A stretch of 64,000 bases of DNA from Dehalococcoidia bacterium (lineage in GTDB: Bacteria; Chloroflexota; Dehalococcoidia; Tepidiformales; Tepidiformaceae). The translations under genes and the position numbers were made by a program. Below, one piece after another: positions 27,142 through 36,610 of the stretch. The number at the start of each line of letters is the position of its first letter. Within the stretch, counting starts at the first letter, position 1. The DNA lies in contig JADLBC010000008.1 in assembly GCA_020847985.1 (NCBI GenBank), forward strand, positions 434,001 through 498,000, in the 5' to 3' direction. The notes beneath the pieces were generated by a model, which searched no databases, had not been told where the DNA came from, and was given only the letters and a program-made list of their open reading frames with translations.

Positions 27142-27769
27142 TCGCGCGGCCCTCCTGGGCCCAGTTCTGCAGGATACGCTCCACGTACCGCCAGTTGCGC
27201 CGGTTCAGTTCCGCGGCCTCCCGGAAGGCGTCCTCGATCCACTCGGCCGGGTACGTGTCCACCGCCTCAAGCAGACGCTCGCCCACCATCGGCGTAATCG
27301 TCCCGATGTTCTCTTCGTACAGCCGGAAGATGCCCGGCCGCGCCGTCGGCGGCAACGCCCGGACGGCCGTTTCCGGGCGCAACAGCAGTTCGCCGCTTCG
27401 TGCCCGGGCGACCGCTCGCCGCGAGCCCGGGTTGTTCACGAAGAGCGCCGTCTCCTCGCCGTCCTTGCTCGTCAACTCCACCGCGATGGCCGCGCCCGCT
27501 TCCACGCACGATGCGATACCGCGGTCGAAGCCGGCGCGCCCGCCGCCGATCGCCTCGAAGCTCGCGGCCGTGCCCTCGAACCGCCAGAGCTGCGCCGTGG
27601 TCACGAAACGCGCGTCGCCGCGCTGCTCCTGGACCGCGCGCGAGAGCCACAGGAACGCCAGCAGGTCGCCCGGCGCCGTGAACCGTGGCAGCACCGCCGT
27701 GAAAAACACATTCGGGATGACGGTGCCGCGCGCGATGCCCGGGAATCCCCCGAACGCGTCCTCGCTCAC
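27056..27769 (-). CDS. DnaD-like replication initiation protein
   Basis: A 237-aa protein, GTG start 27769 overlapping the dnaB stop as GTGA. The first ~140 residues form a winged-helix-like domain (SEDAFGGFPGIARGTVIPNVFF; LLAFLWLSRAV). The C-terminal part matches the DnaD/PF07261 domain: YEENIGTITPMVGERLLEAVDTYPAEWIEDAFREAAELNRRNWRYVERIL. DnaD-type proteins remodel origins and help load DnaB. The 3' end overlaps the tandem dnaC-like gene by 86 bp in another frame, unusually long and apparently real given the internal AGGAGG. Confidence 0.85.
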   Translation of the reverse strand: MSEDAFGGFPGIARGTVIPNVFFTAVLPRFTAPGDLLAFLWLSRAVQEQRGDARFVTTAQLWRFEGTAASFEAIGGGRAGFDRGIASCVEAGAAIAVELTSKDGEETALFVNNPGSRRAVARARSGELLLRPETAVRALPPTARPGIFRLYEENIGTITPMVGERLLEAVDTYPAEWIEDAFREAAELNRRNWRYVERILQNWAQEGRANETAGRDSFEEQKQRFLGGPLGHVVRNR

Positions 27770-29157
27770 AGCATCTCCTCGGTGCGCAATACCCAGTCCT
27801 CGAACTTCGCCAGCCGGTCGCGGAAGCGCAGCTCCACCATCCCCGTCGGGCCGTTGCGGTGCTTCGCCACATGGACCTGCGCGACGCCCTTCGGGTACGC
27901 GCTCTCCGGGAGGTCGGGGTGCTGCTCCGCCCACTGCTCGGGCGTCACGTACATGTCCTCGCGGCTCAGGAACATCACCACGTCCGCGTCCTGCTCGATC
28001 GAGCCCGAATCCCGCAGGTCCGAAAGCATCGGCGTGCGCGGGTGCCGGTTCTCAATCGCGCGCGAAAGCTGCGCCAGCGCCACGATCGGCACGTCCAGTT
28101 CGCGCGCCAACCCCTTCAGCGTCCGCGAGATGTAGCTGATCTCCTGTACCCGGTTCTCGCGGCTCCCGCCCCCGGATTCGCCCTGCATCAGTTGGAGGTA
28201 GTCGATCACGATCAGGTCGAGGCCCTTTTCGCCCGCCAGCCGCCGCGATTTCGCGCGTAGCTCCGCCGCGGTCAGCACCGGCGTGTCGTCGAACCAGATG
28301 TCCGCCTCCGAGAGCACGCCCGAGGCGCGGATGATGCGCCGCTCCTCCAGTTCCGTCTGCTGCCCCAGGCGCAGCCGCGAACCGTCCACCCCCGATTCCG
28401 CCGAAAGCAGCCGGATCGCCAGCTGCTCCGACGACATCTCCAGCGAGTAGAACACCACCTTCGCGCCCTGCGTCACGGCCGCGTTCTTGGCGATGCCCAG
28501 CGCGAAGCTCGACTTCCCCACCGAAGGCCGCGCGCCAACGATCACCAGGTCCGATCGCTTCAGCCCTCCGAGGAGCGTGTCGAGGTCGCTGTACCCCGTA
28601 TGGATGGACGCCAGCTCGCGGCGCTCCATCGCTTCGATGTCTTCGTCGAGGTACTGCTGGAGCAGCTCCCGGATGTGAACGAAGTCGCGGAAGCTCTCGC
28701 CGCCCCGGAGCCGGTGTAGCAGCTCCTCGGCGCGGGCGAATACGGCCTCCTGCTCCGCCGGTGCTTCGTACGCCATTTGCATGATGCCCGTCGCTGCGTG
28801 AATGAGTCCGCGGTATATGCTGTCGCGCTTCACGATGCGCGCATAAAACTCCGCGCCCATTGAGGTTGGCAGCCGCCGGATGATGTCTGCAAGGTAGGTT
28901 TGTCCGCCCGCCTCTTCCAGCCGCTCCCGGCGGGCGAGTTCGTGCGCCACCGTGATCTGGTTGATCGCTTCATCGCGGTCCGCCAGCGCCAGGCACGCGT
29001 CATAAATCCAGCCGTGCTTCTCGCGAAAGAAGTCGGCCGAGTTCACGATCGGCGAAATGCGGTAGACGGCCTCGGCATCGACGAGGAGGGCGGCGATCAC
29101 CGCCTCCTCGGCTTCAATGTCGTGCGGGGGGAGTTTCTCGAACGGTGCGAGTGCCAT
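27766..29157 (-). CDS. dnaB: Replicative DNA helicase DnaB
   Basis: A 463-aa hexameric helicase that unwinds DNA ahead of the fork. The N-terminal DnaB domain reads PPHDIEAEEAVIAALL (about 9-24). The RecA-like core has GARPSVGKSSFAL (Walker A, about 207), LIVIDYLQLM (Walker B, about 313) and IVALAQLSRAIENR (about 350). Length and motifs are normal and no intein is present. It follows rplI by 74 bp, the widely conserved rplI-dnaB order, and is followed by coupled dnaD-like and dnaC-like loaders. Confidence 0.97.
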   Translation of the reverse strand: MALAPFEKLPPHDIEAEEAVIAALLVDAEAVYRISPIVNSADFFREKHGWIYDACLALADRDEAINQITVAHELARRERLEEAGGQTYLADIIRRLPTSMGAEFYARIVKRDSIYRGLIHAATGIMQMAYEAPAEQEAVFARAEELLHRLRGGESFRDFVHIRELLQQYLDEDIEAMERRELASIHTGYSDLDTLLGGLKRSDLVIVGARPSVGKSSFALGIAKNAAVTQGAKVVFYSLEMSSEQLAIRLLSAESGVDGSRLRLGQQTELEERRIIRASGVLSEADIWFDDTPVLTAAELRAKSRRLAGEKGLDLIVIDYLQLMQGESGGGSRENRVQEISYISRTLKGLARELDVPIVALAQLSRAIENRHPRTPMLSDLRDSGSIEQDADVVMFLSREDMYVTPEQWAEQHPDLPESAYPKGVAQVHVAKHRNGPTGMVELRFRDRLAKFEDWVLRTEEML

Positions 29158-29231
29158 CGGGAGGGAGGCCGTGCCCCGGCGGGTGCGTGCGCCTCGTGGC
29201 GCGAACGGCCTCGTTCACCTCCCTTCGCGGT

Positions 29232-29825
29232 TTACTCGGAGTCCGCTTCGTCTTCGGCTTCGCCTGCTTCGGCGGCGGCCTTCGCCGCGGCCGCGGCACG
29301 TGCCTCGGCGGCCTTCGCTTCCGCCGCCTTCAACGCTTCCTGCTCGGCCAGGAACTTCGCCACCACCGGCTTCGACGCCTCGTCCGGCACGACATCGACG
29401 TTGATGTCGACCGACACATTGCGCGTGAAGCGAATCGTCACCGGGCGAGCGCCAAGCTCGCGAATCGGCTCCGCCAGCAGCACGATGTGCGGGTCCACGC
29501 TCGTCCCCGCCGACGCGTTCAGCTTCTCGGCCACATCGCGATTCGTGACCGAACCGAACAGCCGGCCAGTCTCGCCCACGCGCGCCTCGATCGTGATCGT
29601 GTAGCCCTCAAGCTTCGAAGTCACCGTCCGCGCTTCCGCGTCCAGCTTCTCCTGGCGGCGCGCTTCCTTTTGCGCCAGCGAATTGGCCCGCTGAAGGTTG
29701 TCCTTCGTGCAGGGCCCGGCGATGCTTCGCGGCAACAGGAAGTTGCGTGCAAAGCCGTTCTTGACTTCCTTCACGTCGCCGACGTGCGCCGTGCCTTCAA
29801 CGTCTTCGAAAAAGACGACCTTCAT
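29232..29825 (-). CDS. rplI: 50S ribosomal protein L9
   Basis: A 197-aa L9. The N-terminal domain MKVVFFEDVEGTAHVGDVKEVKNG and the NFLLPRSIA motif are standard, and the C-terminal domain ends near residue 150. The last ~45 residues are an Ala/Glu-rich charged extension (KAAEAKAAEARAAAAAKAA) absent from the ~150-residue E. coli protein; such tails occur in several high-GC lineages. Start ATG 29825 has GAGG upstream. Confidence 0.97.
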   Translation of the reverse strand: MKVVFFEDVEGTAHVGDVKEVKNGFARNFLLPRSIAGPCTKDNLQRANSLAQKEARRQEKLDAEARTVTSKLEGYTITIEARVGETGRLFGSVTNRDVAEKLNASAGTSVDPHIVLLAEPIRELGARPVTIRFTRNVSVDINVDVVPDEASKPVVAKFLAEQEALKAAEAKAAEARAAAAAKAAAEAGEAEDEADSE

Positions 29826-30050
29826 CTGGGACCTCAACCGTGTTAGGGGATGCTGCCCGCACGACCCATCCGGGGATGCGTCGGGGGACGGGCACGATGC
29901 CCTGCCGGACCCGGGGGCACCGTAGTCCACCCATCGTACGGGCTCAACGCGTTATCGTCGCGCGTCCCTCTCTCTGAACCGGATCCTCACGCTCCCCACC
30001 GCTTATGACGACGCGGATACGAGCCAGCCTAGAACGCACGTTCGTATTCG

Positions 30051-31304
30051 TCAATCGCGCCGCACGGCCGCCAACCGCTCCTGCCGCAGTGCCACCAGCA
30101 CCAGCAGCAGCACCGGCAGCAGCGCCACCGCCGCCGTCCCAATCCCCGCCCGGATCGAGATCGCCGAAGCGACCAGCCCGATGACCGGCCCCCCGAGCAG
30201 CTGCCCCAGCGAGTCCATCTGGCTTCGCATCGAAAGCACGGTCGCCCGCACCGAGGAATCGATCCCCCGGTTCACCCACGATAGTGACAGCGGTCCGTTG
30301 ATCGACCGGAACAGCCGCAGCGTCAGCACCGCACCCACCGCCACCGCGAACGACCCCGCGGCCGCCAGCACCACGAGCGACACCAGCAGCCCCACATCGC
30401 TGAGGAAGAGCAGCCGGATCGTCCTGGGGATGTTCGCCTTCTCCTTGCGCCGCGAAAGCAGCGACAGCGCCGCCATCGAGAGCACCATGCCCGCCACGGA
30501 GAGGATCCCGAACCAGGTCACCTGGTCTGCCCCGAACGGCCGCGGCAGATCGAAGTTACGGATGAGGTGGACCTCCCAGAGGCGGTCGAACCCTTCGCTC
30601 CACAGCCCGTAGACCAGCCCGATCGCCATCAGCGTGATGAGCGCCGGCCGCGCGCGAATCGCCCGGGTGCCTTCCATGAACGTGTGCCCCATGTGGCCGA
30701 ACGTCGTCCGGTCCTCGCGCGGTGTCGGCCGGAAGCCCGTCTCCGGCATCGTGAGCGCGAGCACCACGCCCAGCACCATCATCCCGATGCCGCCCGCCAC
30801 CAGCGGCCACGCCAGCGACTGGGTCGCCAATGCCACACCGCCGCCCACGCCCACGAGCGTGCCCAGCTGCGCCGCCCGCGCCGCCTTCGGGTATACCGGC
30901 GCCGCTTCCGCCTCCCCGACCTCGTCCGCGAGCCACGCGTCCTGCGCCCCGCTCGTAAACGTGTACCCCACGCCCCAGACCACCTGCGCGATGAGGATCG
31001 TCTCCACCCGCGCGATGGCCCCTTCGAGCACGAACCCCGCACCCAGCATCAGGTACCCGGTGACCACGCTCAGCCGCCTGGAGTAGACGTCCGCCACCAC
31101 CCCCGTCGGCACCTCCCCGAGGAACACCGACGTCTCGAGGATGGTCCCCACCAGCACCAGCTGGAACGGGCTGAGCCCGCCGTCCACCGCGCGATAGAGC
31201 GAACTCACGATGGAGAACGCCGCGAACGACGCACCGAACCAGAGATAGATGAACACATACACAGCCGGCGCCGAACGCCGCCGCGAAAAGCTACGCATGA
31301 GCAC
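30051..31304 (-). CDS. Major facilitator superfamily transporter
   Basis: A 417-aa MFS protein with about 12 membrane helices. The loop 2-3 motif is VPTGVVADVYSRRLSVVTGY (about 63-82), the GxxxDxxGRR signature in modified form, and a repeat occurs after the central loop. Substrate unknown; family resemblance is to drug/metabolite exporters. Start ATG 31304 or the in-frame ATG at 31298. No regulator is adjacent. Confidence 0.85.
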   Translation of the reverse strand: MLMRSFSRRRSAPAVYVFIYLWFGASFAAFSIVSSLYRAVDGGLSPFQLVLVGTILETSVFLGEVPTGVVADVYSRRLSVVTGYLMLGAGFVLEGAIARVETILIAQVVWGVGYTFTSGAQDAWLADEVGEAEAAPVYPKAARAAQLGTLVGVGGGVALATQSLAWPLVAGGIGMMVLGVVLALTMPETGFRPTPREDRTTFGHMGHTFMEGTRAIRARPALITLMAIGLVYGLWSEGFDRLWEVHLIRNFDLPRPFGADQVTWFGILSVAGMVLSMAALSLLSRRKEKANIPRTIRLLFLSDVGLLVSLVVLAAAGSFAVAVGAVLTLRLFRSINGPLSLSWVNRGIDSSVRATVLSMRSQMDSLGQLLGGPVIGLVASAISIRAGIGTAAVALLPVLLLVLVALRQERLAAVRRD

Positions 31305-31476
31305 AACCTTCGGGAGCCCGCCGCCTTCGCGGTCCGGGCGAACGGCTCACTCAGCGAAGCCGGCGCCGTTGACTCAGGCGGCCCGCTTCGCGAGGAGCGA
31401 CGCAATGGTCAGTTGTGCCTTCAATGCGCGCCTCCTTACGAACGGCGCCGACGCTACCCGATGCCCGCGAAGGCGG

Positions 31477-32817
31477 TCAAGCGCCGCCGCCGCTCCCCGG
31501 CGAACCGGCCGGCGCCGTCAGCGCCGATGTCACCGCCGCCCGCTCCTTCTGCGGCCGTGCGAACAGGATCACCAGCGCTGCCGAATACGTGATCACCGCG
31601 GTCACCGTGAAGGGCAGCCCATACCCGTTGCTCTGGTCGTGCAGGAACCCCACGCCAATCGGACCCAGCGCCGACCCAAGCTGTCCGGCGAAGCTGATCA
31701 GCCCGAAGACCGACCCGAACGACACCATCCCGAACAGCTCGCCCACCAGCAGCGACTGCATCATGTAGATGTTCCCGATGGTGAAGCCGAACATCAGCGT
31801 CAGCACCCACGTCGCCGCCACGTTGTCGATGCTCACGATCAGCAGCGTGCACGTCGCCTGGACCACGAACAGGAGCACCGTCAGCAGCCGCTTATCCACG
31901 CCATCGGCGAAGATGCCCACCACCAGCCGCGCGACAATGCTCCCGAACGCCGTGACGCTGAGCGTGAACGCCGCCTCGCTGCGCGAACCCAGCCGTTCTT
32001 CAAGGAACGATACCTGGTGGATGATGTAGCCCGTTTGCGCGATCAGCACCATCAGGAACGCAAGGAACACCGCCCAGAATCCCAGGGTGCCCATCGCCTC
32101 GACCCGTGACCAGCGGCGAATCTGCGCGGCCTGCGCGCTCCCCGGCGCCGGCCGCGCGGCCTCCCGCGTCTCTCCGTCCGGGAAGAGCCCCATCTGGCGC
32201 GGCTCCCAGGCGATGACCAGCAAGACCACCGGCAACCCCACCAGCACCACGATCGCCCCGAGGATCGGCGTCGCCAGCTCCAGGCCCCCGGCGTCGATCA
32301 GCCGGCTCGCGACCGGCGCCAGCACCACACCCCCGAGCGACACACCCGTCGACGAAATGCTCATCGCCAGCGCCCGCCGGCGGATGAACCAGCGCGTCAT
32401 AATCGCGTTCACCGCCACCCCGGCGCTCATCCCGTACGCCACCGCGAACACGAAATACACCGCGTACAGCTGCCACAACTCGTCCACCAGCCCGATGAAC
32501 GCCGCGCTCACGCCGTTCACGACCAACCCCACGGTCATGAACAGCATCGGCCCCCGCCGGTCGATGATGGGTCCGATGACCGCCGACGTAAGCCCCGAGA
32601 GGAAGAAGTAGATGGTCGGCGCCCAGCTGACCTGCGTCGTGCTCCAGCCGTGCTCTTCCTTCAGCGGCTTGATGAAGATGGGCAGGCCGTAATACCCCAC
32701 GCCCACACCCACGAACATCAGCAGCGCGCACGCGATCGCCACATACCACCCGTAATACACGCGTCCCGGCAGGACACGGGCGGCGAACGGGACCCGGACC
32801 ACGCTCTGGATTGCCAT
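31477..32817 (-). CDS. MFS transporter (monocarboxylate/OFA type)
   Basis: A 446-aa MFS protein, start ATG 32817 (MAIQSVVRVPF). About 12 helices; YYGWYVAIACALLMFVGVG and GYYGLPIFIKPLKEEHGWSTTQVSWA at the N-terminus are typical of the oxalate/formate antiporter and monocarboxylate transporter subgroup. The motif GPIIDRRGPM (about 92-101) fits loop 2-3. Probably carries an organic acid; the exact substrate cannot be read. Lies in tandem with the other MFS gene but 170 bp apart, so likely separately expressed. Confidence 0.87.
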   Translation of the reverse strand: MAIQSVVRVPFAARVLPGRVYYGWYVAIACALLMFVGVGVGYYGLPIFIKPLKEEHGWSTTQVSWAPTIYFFLSGLTSAVIGPIIDRRGPMLFMTVGLVVNGVSAAFIGLVDELWQLYAVYFVFAVAYGMSAGVAVNAIMTRWFIRRRALAMSISSTGVSLGGVVLAPVASRLIDAGGLELATPILGAIVVLVGLPVVLLVIAWEPRQMGLFPDGETREAARPAPGSAQAAQIRRWSRVEAMGTLGFWAVFLAFLMVLIAQTGYIIHQVSFLEERLGSRSEAAFTLSVTAFGSIVARLVVGIFADGVDKRLLTVLLFVVQATCTLLIVSIDNVAATWVLTLMFGFTIGNIYMMQSLLVGELFGMVSFGSVFGLISFAGQLGSALGPIGVGFLHDQSNGYGLPFTVTAVITYSAALVILFARPQKERAAVTSALTAPAGSPGSGGGA

Positions 32818-32858
32818 CGCCCGGCAGTCTACGCGCTCCTTCGCCCCCACGCCCGCCC

Positions 32859-32870
32859 GCTATACTCGGC
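32859..32870 (+). promoter_or_regulatory. -10 region TATACT of the DinB-like gene
   Basis: TATACT at 32861-32866, 23 bp before ATG 32889, within the 12-base word GCTATACTCGGC also found at 24523-24534. The shared word suggests the preferred -10 context of the housekeeping sigma factor here. Confidence 0.55.
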
Positions 32871-32888
32871 CCCAGGGAGGGGGTTGCC

Positions 32889-33356
32889 ATGCCCGATTCC
32901 GGTCCCAACAAAGCCGATGTCCTCGCCGCCGCGCGCGCCCAGTGGCCCATCACCGAAGCCGCGCCCACGCGCTGCGCCCCCCACTTCGATCGCCCTACCG
33001 AGCTCGACTGGAACGTCGGCGATGTCCTCCGCCACGTCGCCATGGGCGTCGCCAACGCCCCTTCGATGGTCGCCGCCGTCATCGAACTCGGCCGCCTGCG
33101 CGAAGATCCCACCGCCCAAAACACCGAAGGCATCGCCGAGCGCGCGGACTGGACGCCGGAGCAACTCCACAACGCGCTCCGCACTGGCCACGAAGCACTC
33201 CTCCGCGTCATCGAACAGCTTCCCGATGACCTCTTCGCCCGCCGCATCGAGGCCTTCGGCAACGTATGGTTCGGCGACCTCCTCATCGCCCTGGCGGCCG
33301 GCCACGAAGGCAACCACGTCGACCAGGCGCTGCGCGGAGCCGGCCTCGAACCCTGA
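32889..33356 (+). CDS. DinB-like four-helix protein
   Basis: A 155-aa protein of the DinB/maleylpyruvate-isomerase-N type. VGDVLRHVAMGVANA (about 43-57) and LAAGHEGNHVDQALRG (about 134-149) give the usual helix and His positions of the fold. GGGAGGGGG precedes ATG 32889. It is short and complete; thiol-transferase or metal-dependent isomerase activity is possible but unproven. Confidence 0.7.
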   Translation: MPDSGPNKADVLAAARAQWPITEAAPTRCAPHFDRPTELDWNVGDVLRHVAMGVANAPSMVAAVIELGRLREDPTAQNTEGIAERADWTPEQLHNALRTGHEALLRVIEQLPDDLFARRIEAFGNVWFGDLLIALAAGHEGNHVDQALRGAGLEP

Positions 33357-33491
33357 ACCTTCCCGCCGCCGTGGTCCCGAATGGACGCAGTTCCCGGTAC
33401 GAACGTCCCCGGCCCGCCTGCCGGGGTTGGCGCACACTAAGCGCCATGGGAGGGGCTCCCGAACCATTCCGGCCCATCCCCGGGGGGCATC

Positions 33492-34214
33492 ATGACGCAA
33501 CCAGACCGGCCGCGATTCGATGAGCAGCCTCCGCTGACGCCCATGCAGTTCCGCATCCTCCAGCTCCTGAAGTGCGGCGAAGCGCGCGACGCCCTCTCCC
33601 TCGCTGATGTCCTCCTCGTGGGCGAAACCGCCGTCCGCCAGCATCTCGCCGTCCTCGAATCCGCCGGCCTCGTGATCGTCGTCCAGGACCGCGGCGCCCA
33701 CCGCGGCCGGCCGCGCAACCTCTACGTGACCACGCCGCTCGCCGCCCGCTATGTCCCCGACGCCTCCTTCGGCGTGCTCACCGAGTTCCTTCGCCACGAA
33801 GCCGTGGCCGAGCCCGAGGCCCTGCGTGCATGGTTCCGCGAAGCCATCGCCGCCCGTGCCCGCGCCCTCGCGGGTGATGCCACCGTCGATGCCGACGCGC
33901 GCATGCAGCACTGCGCCGAGGCCGGCCTCAAGTCCGGGCTGGTCATGGTTCGCGAGAGCGTCCCCGACCGCGATGTCGCTGTTCGCGTCTACGAATGCCC
34001 CATCGCCGGGCTCGCGCGAGCCCTCCCCATGGTCTGCGACATCGAATTCGAGGTGCTCTGCGACCTCTGGCCCGAATTGACCGGCATCCGCCGCGACCGC
34101 TGGAAGCTCTCCGGTGACGCCTACTGCCAGTACTCCGGCATGCGCCGCGATGCGCCCTGCGCCACGGACGGGGCGCCGGACCACGCGTTCGAACCAGCCG
34201 AAATCGCGCGATAG
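33492..34214 (+). CDS. SufR-like transcriptional regulator with C-terminal Cys cluster
   Basis: A 240-aa regulator. Residues about 18-90 form a winged helix (TPMQFRILQLLKCGEARDALS; RQHLAVLESAGLV; DRGAHRGRPRNLYV). The C-terminal domain carries ECPIAGL, MVCDIE, VLCDLW and GDAYCQY. The first two Cys are 12 residues apart as in SufR-type iron-sulfur repressors, and the last follows the conserved GD. However, the usual third Cys position (before the GD) is Trp (RDRWKLSGD), with a Cys instead shortly after the second. It lies 34 bp upstream of ilvD, an iron-sulfur enzyme, so it may adjust branched-chain synthesis to cluster supply. Start ATG 33492 follows GGGGGGC. Confidence 0.75.
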   Translation: MTQPDRPRFDEQPPLTPMQFRILQLLKCGEARDALSLADVLLVGETAVRQHLAVLESAGLVIVVQDRGAHRGRPRNLYVTTPLAARYVPDASFGVLTEFLRHEAVAEPEALRAWFREAIAARARALAGDATVDADARMQHCAEAGLKSGLVMVRESVPDRDVAVRVYECPIAGLARALPMVCDIEFEVLCDLWPELTGIRRDRWKLSGDAYCQYSGMRRDAPCATDGAPDHAFEPAEIAR

Positions 34215-34247
34215 ACTGGCCCCTACCTGTCACCCCGGAGTGAATCC

Positions 34248-35921
34248 ATGGCGTTCGATACCCGCGCGCACAGCGGCCCGGCCCTCGATGGTCCCGACCG
34301 CGCAGCCGCCCGTTCCTATTACAAGTCCGTCGGCTTCACCAGCGATGACCTGCGCAAGCCGCTCGTCATGGTCGCCCACGAATGGATCGGCACCATGCCG
34401 TGCAATTTCAACAACCGCGACCTCGCCCAGCGCGTGATGGCGGGCGTGCGCGCCGCCGGCGGCACCCCCATGGAAGTCAACACCATCGCCATCAGCGATG
34501 GCATCTCCATGGGCACCGAAGGCATGAAAGCCTCCCTCATCAGCCGCGAAGTCATCGCCGACTCCATCGAGCTCTGCGCCGTCGGCTACTCCTTCGATGC
34601 CATGGTCGTCATCGTCGGCTGCGACAAGACCATCCCCGCCGGCGCCATGGTCGCCGCGCGCCTCAACATTCCCACCCTCGTCCTCTATAGCGGTTCCATC
34701 GCCGCCGGCGACTATCGCGGCAAGGACGTCACCATCCAGGACGTGTTCGAAGGCGTTGGCGCGCACGCCGCCGGCCGCATCACCGATGCCGACCTCGAGG
34801 AGCTCGAGAACGTCGCCTGCCCCGGTGCCGGCGCCTGCGGAGCCCAGTACACCGCCAACACCATGGCCACCGTGCTCGAATTCCTCGGCCTCTCCCCCAT
34901 GTCCACCGCGACCGTGGGTGCGACGGACCCCCGCAAGGGCGACGTCGCCTTCCAGGCCGGCGAACTCATCATGGACGTCCTCCAGCGCGGCATGCGCCCG
35001 CGCGACATCCTCACCCGTGCTTCCTTCGAAAACGGCATCGCCTGCGCCGCCGCCACCGGAGGCTCCACGAACGTCGTCCTGCACCTGCTCGCCATCGCCC
35101 GCGAGGCCGGCATCCCGCTCGACATCGACGACTTCGACCGCGTGAGCACGGCCACGCCGCTCATCGGCGACCTCCGCCCCGGCGGCCAGTACGTCGCCCT
35201 CGACTGGGATGCCGCCGGCGGGACCCCCATCCTCGCGAAGCGCCTCATCGACGCCGGCAAGGTCGATGGCAGCCAGATGACCGTCACCGGCCGCACGCTC
35301 GCCGAAGAAGCCGCCAGCGCCCGCGAAACCCCGGGCCAGAAGGTCATCCTCCCCGTCGAGGAGGCCCTGAAGCCCACGGGCGGCCTCGTCATCCTCAAGG
35401 GCAACCTCGCCCCGAACGGCTGCGTTATCAAGGTCGCCGGCCACGAGCGGCTCTTCCACCGCGGCCCCGCGCGCGTCTTCGAATCCGAGCCCGAGGCCTG
35501 GGATGCCGTCCGCGCCCGCCGCATCCACGACGGCGACGTCGTCGTCATTCGCAACGAAGGTCCGAAGGGCGGCCCCGGCATGCGCGAGATGCTCCAGATC
35601 ACCGCCGCGCTCGTCGGCGAAGGGCTCGGCGAGACCGTCGCGCTCATCACCGATGGCCGCTTCAGCGGCGCCACCCGCGGCCTCATGGCCGGCCACGTCG
35701 CTCCCGAGGCCGCGGTCGGCGGCCCCATCGGCCTCCTCCAGGAAGGCGACACCGTCGTCATCGACATCGAGAAGCGCGAACTCAACGTCGAAGTCGATCC
35801 CGCCGAGATCGCCCGCCGCCGCGCCGCCTGGTCGCCCCGGCCCGCGAACTACGAGCGCGGCGTCTTCGCCAAGTACGCCCGGCTCGTCTCGGGCGCCGAA
35901 CAGGGCGCCGTCACCAGCTAA
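34248..35921 (+). CDS. ilvD: Dihydroxy-acid dehydratase
   Basis: A 557-aa iron-sulfur enzyme making 2-keto acids for valine, leucine and isoleucine synthesis. Cluster Cys candidates are in TMPCNFN (about 47), IVGCDKTIP (about 125) and PGAGACGAQYTANTM (about 197). GSTNVVLHLLAIA and the C-terminal GPKGGPGMREML and TDGRFSGATRG are family signatures. Normal length. It is the only ilv/leu-type gene in the window apart from the HMGL-family synthase at 9.7 kb. Close spacing (34 bp) to the SufR-like regulator suggests co-transcription. Confidence 0.97.
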   Translation: MAFDTRAHSGPALDGPDRAAARSYYKSVGFTSDDLRKPLVMVAHEWIGTMPCNFNNRDLAQRVMAGVRAAGGTPMEVNTIAISDGISMGTEGMKASLISREVIADSIELCAVGYSFDAMVVIVGCDKTIPAGAMVAARLNIPTLVLYSGSIAAGDYRGKDVTIQDVFEGVGAHAAGRITDADLEELENVACPGAGACGAQYTANTMATVLEFLGLSPMSTATVGATDPRKGDVAFQAGELIMDVLQRGMRPRDILTRASFENGIACAAATGGSTNVVLHLLAIAREAGIPLDIDDFDRVSTATPLIGDLRPGGQYVALDWDAAGGTPILAKRLIDAGKVDGSQMTVTGRTLAEEAASARETPGQKVILPVEEALKPTGGLVILKGNLAPNGCVIKVAGHERLFHRGPARVFESEPEAWDAVRARRIHDGDVVVIRNEGPKGGPGMREMLQITAALVGEGLGETVALITDGRFSGATRGLMAGHVAPEAAVGGPIGLLQEGDTVVIDIEKRELNVEVDPAEIARRRAAWSPRPANYERGVFAKYARLVSGAEQGAVTS

Positions 35922-36067
35922 GCGGCCCCGGCGGCGGGTTCACGCATGCCAGCTCCCTCGCCGGCGCTCACCGCCAGCCGAGGGGGCTGCCCCGTGCCCC
36001 CGCCGCCGGCGCGACGAATGAGCCCCGATCGGCCAGAATGCGCCCAAGCCTTTCGCCGCGAGACCGC

Positions 36068-36610
36068 ATGAGCACCACCCCGAAGCTCCCGTTCGAATTG
36101 CAACCGCACGAGACCGTCGTCCTCTTTGCCCGCCGCCACTGGATGTACCTCGCGCTGCAGGTCGGCAAGGTCGCGCTCCTCGGCATCCTTCCTGCTACCG
36201 CCGTTCTGCTCGGCGCGGGGCTCACCACCGGTCTCGGCGGCACCCTCGGGCGTGTCCTCCTGCTCCTCACCGCCGCCTGGCTCGTCTACTGGGCCATTCG
36301 CACCTACTTCGCCTGGTATCGCTACCAGCACGACATCTGGGTCGTCACCGACCAGCGCATCGTCGATAGCCTCAAGCGCCACTGGTTTCACCACCGCATG
36401 GCGTCCGCCGACCTCGTCGATATCGAGGACATCGCCGTCGACCGCGAAGGGCTCCTCCAGACGGCCTTCAACTTCGGCAACCTCCGCTGCCAGACCGCGG
36501 GCGAACAGCCGAACTTTATCCTTGCCGGCATCCCCGCGCCGTCTCGCGTGCTCGGCATCGTCGATGCCCGGCGCGACGCCGCCCGCCACGCGCTCTCCGG
36601 CCGGGCCTAG
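36068..36610 (+). CDS. Membrane protein with bacterial PH domain (DUF304)
   Basis: A 180-aa protein. ATG 36068 begins an N-terminal segment HETVVLFARRHWMYLALQVGKVALLG, with two helices (about 28-50 and 62-82), then a bPH2 domain starting DIWVVTDQRIVDSLKRHWF and ending near residue 165. Such proteins sit in the membrane with a cytosolic PH fold; function is usually unknown. It converges with the YbjN gene and overlaps it by 4 bp. Confidence 0.82.
   Translation: MSTTPKLPFELQPHETVVLFARRHWMYLALQVGKVALLGILPATAVLLGAGLTTGLGGTLGRVLLLLTAAWLVYWAIRTYFAWYRYQHDIWVVTDQRIVDSLKRHWFHHRMASADLVDIEDIAVDREGLLQTAFNFGNLRCQTAGEQPNFILAGIPAPSRVLGIVDARRDAARHALSGRA

Noticed and set aside
35922-36067. GC-rich complementary stretches after ilvD as a terminator
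   Set aside because: Arms are far apart and no T tract follows; could be chance pairing in GC-rich DNA.
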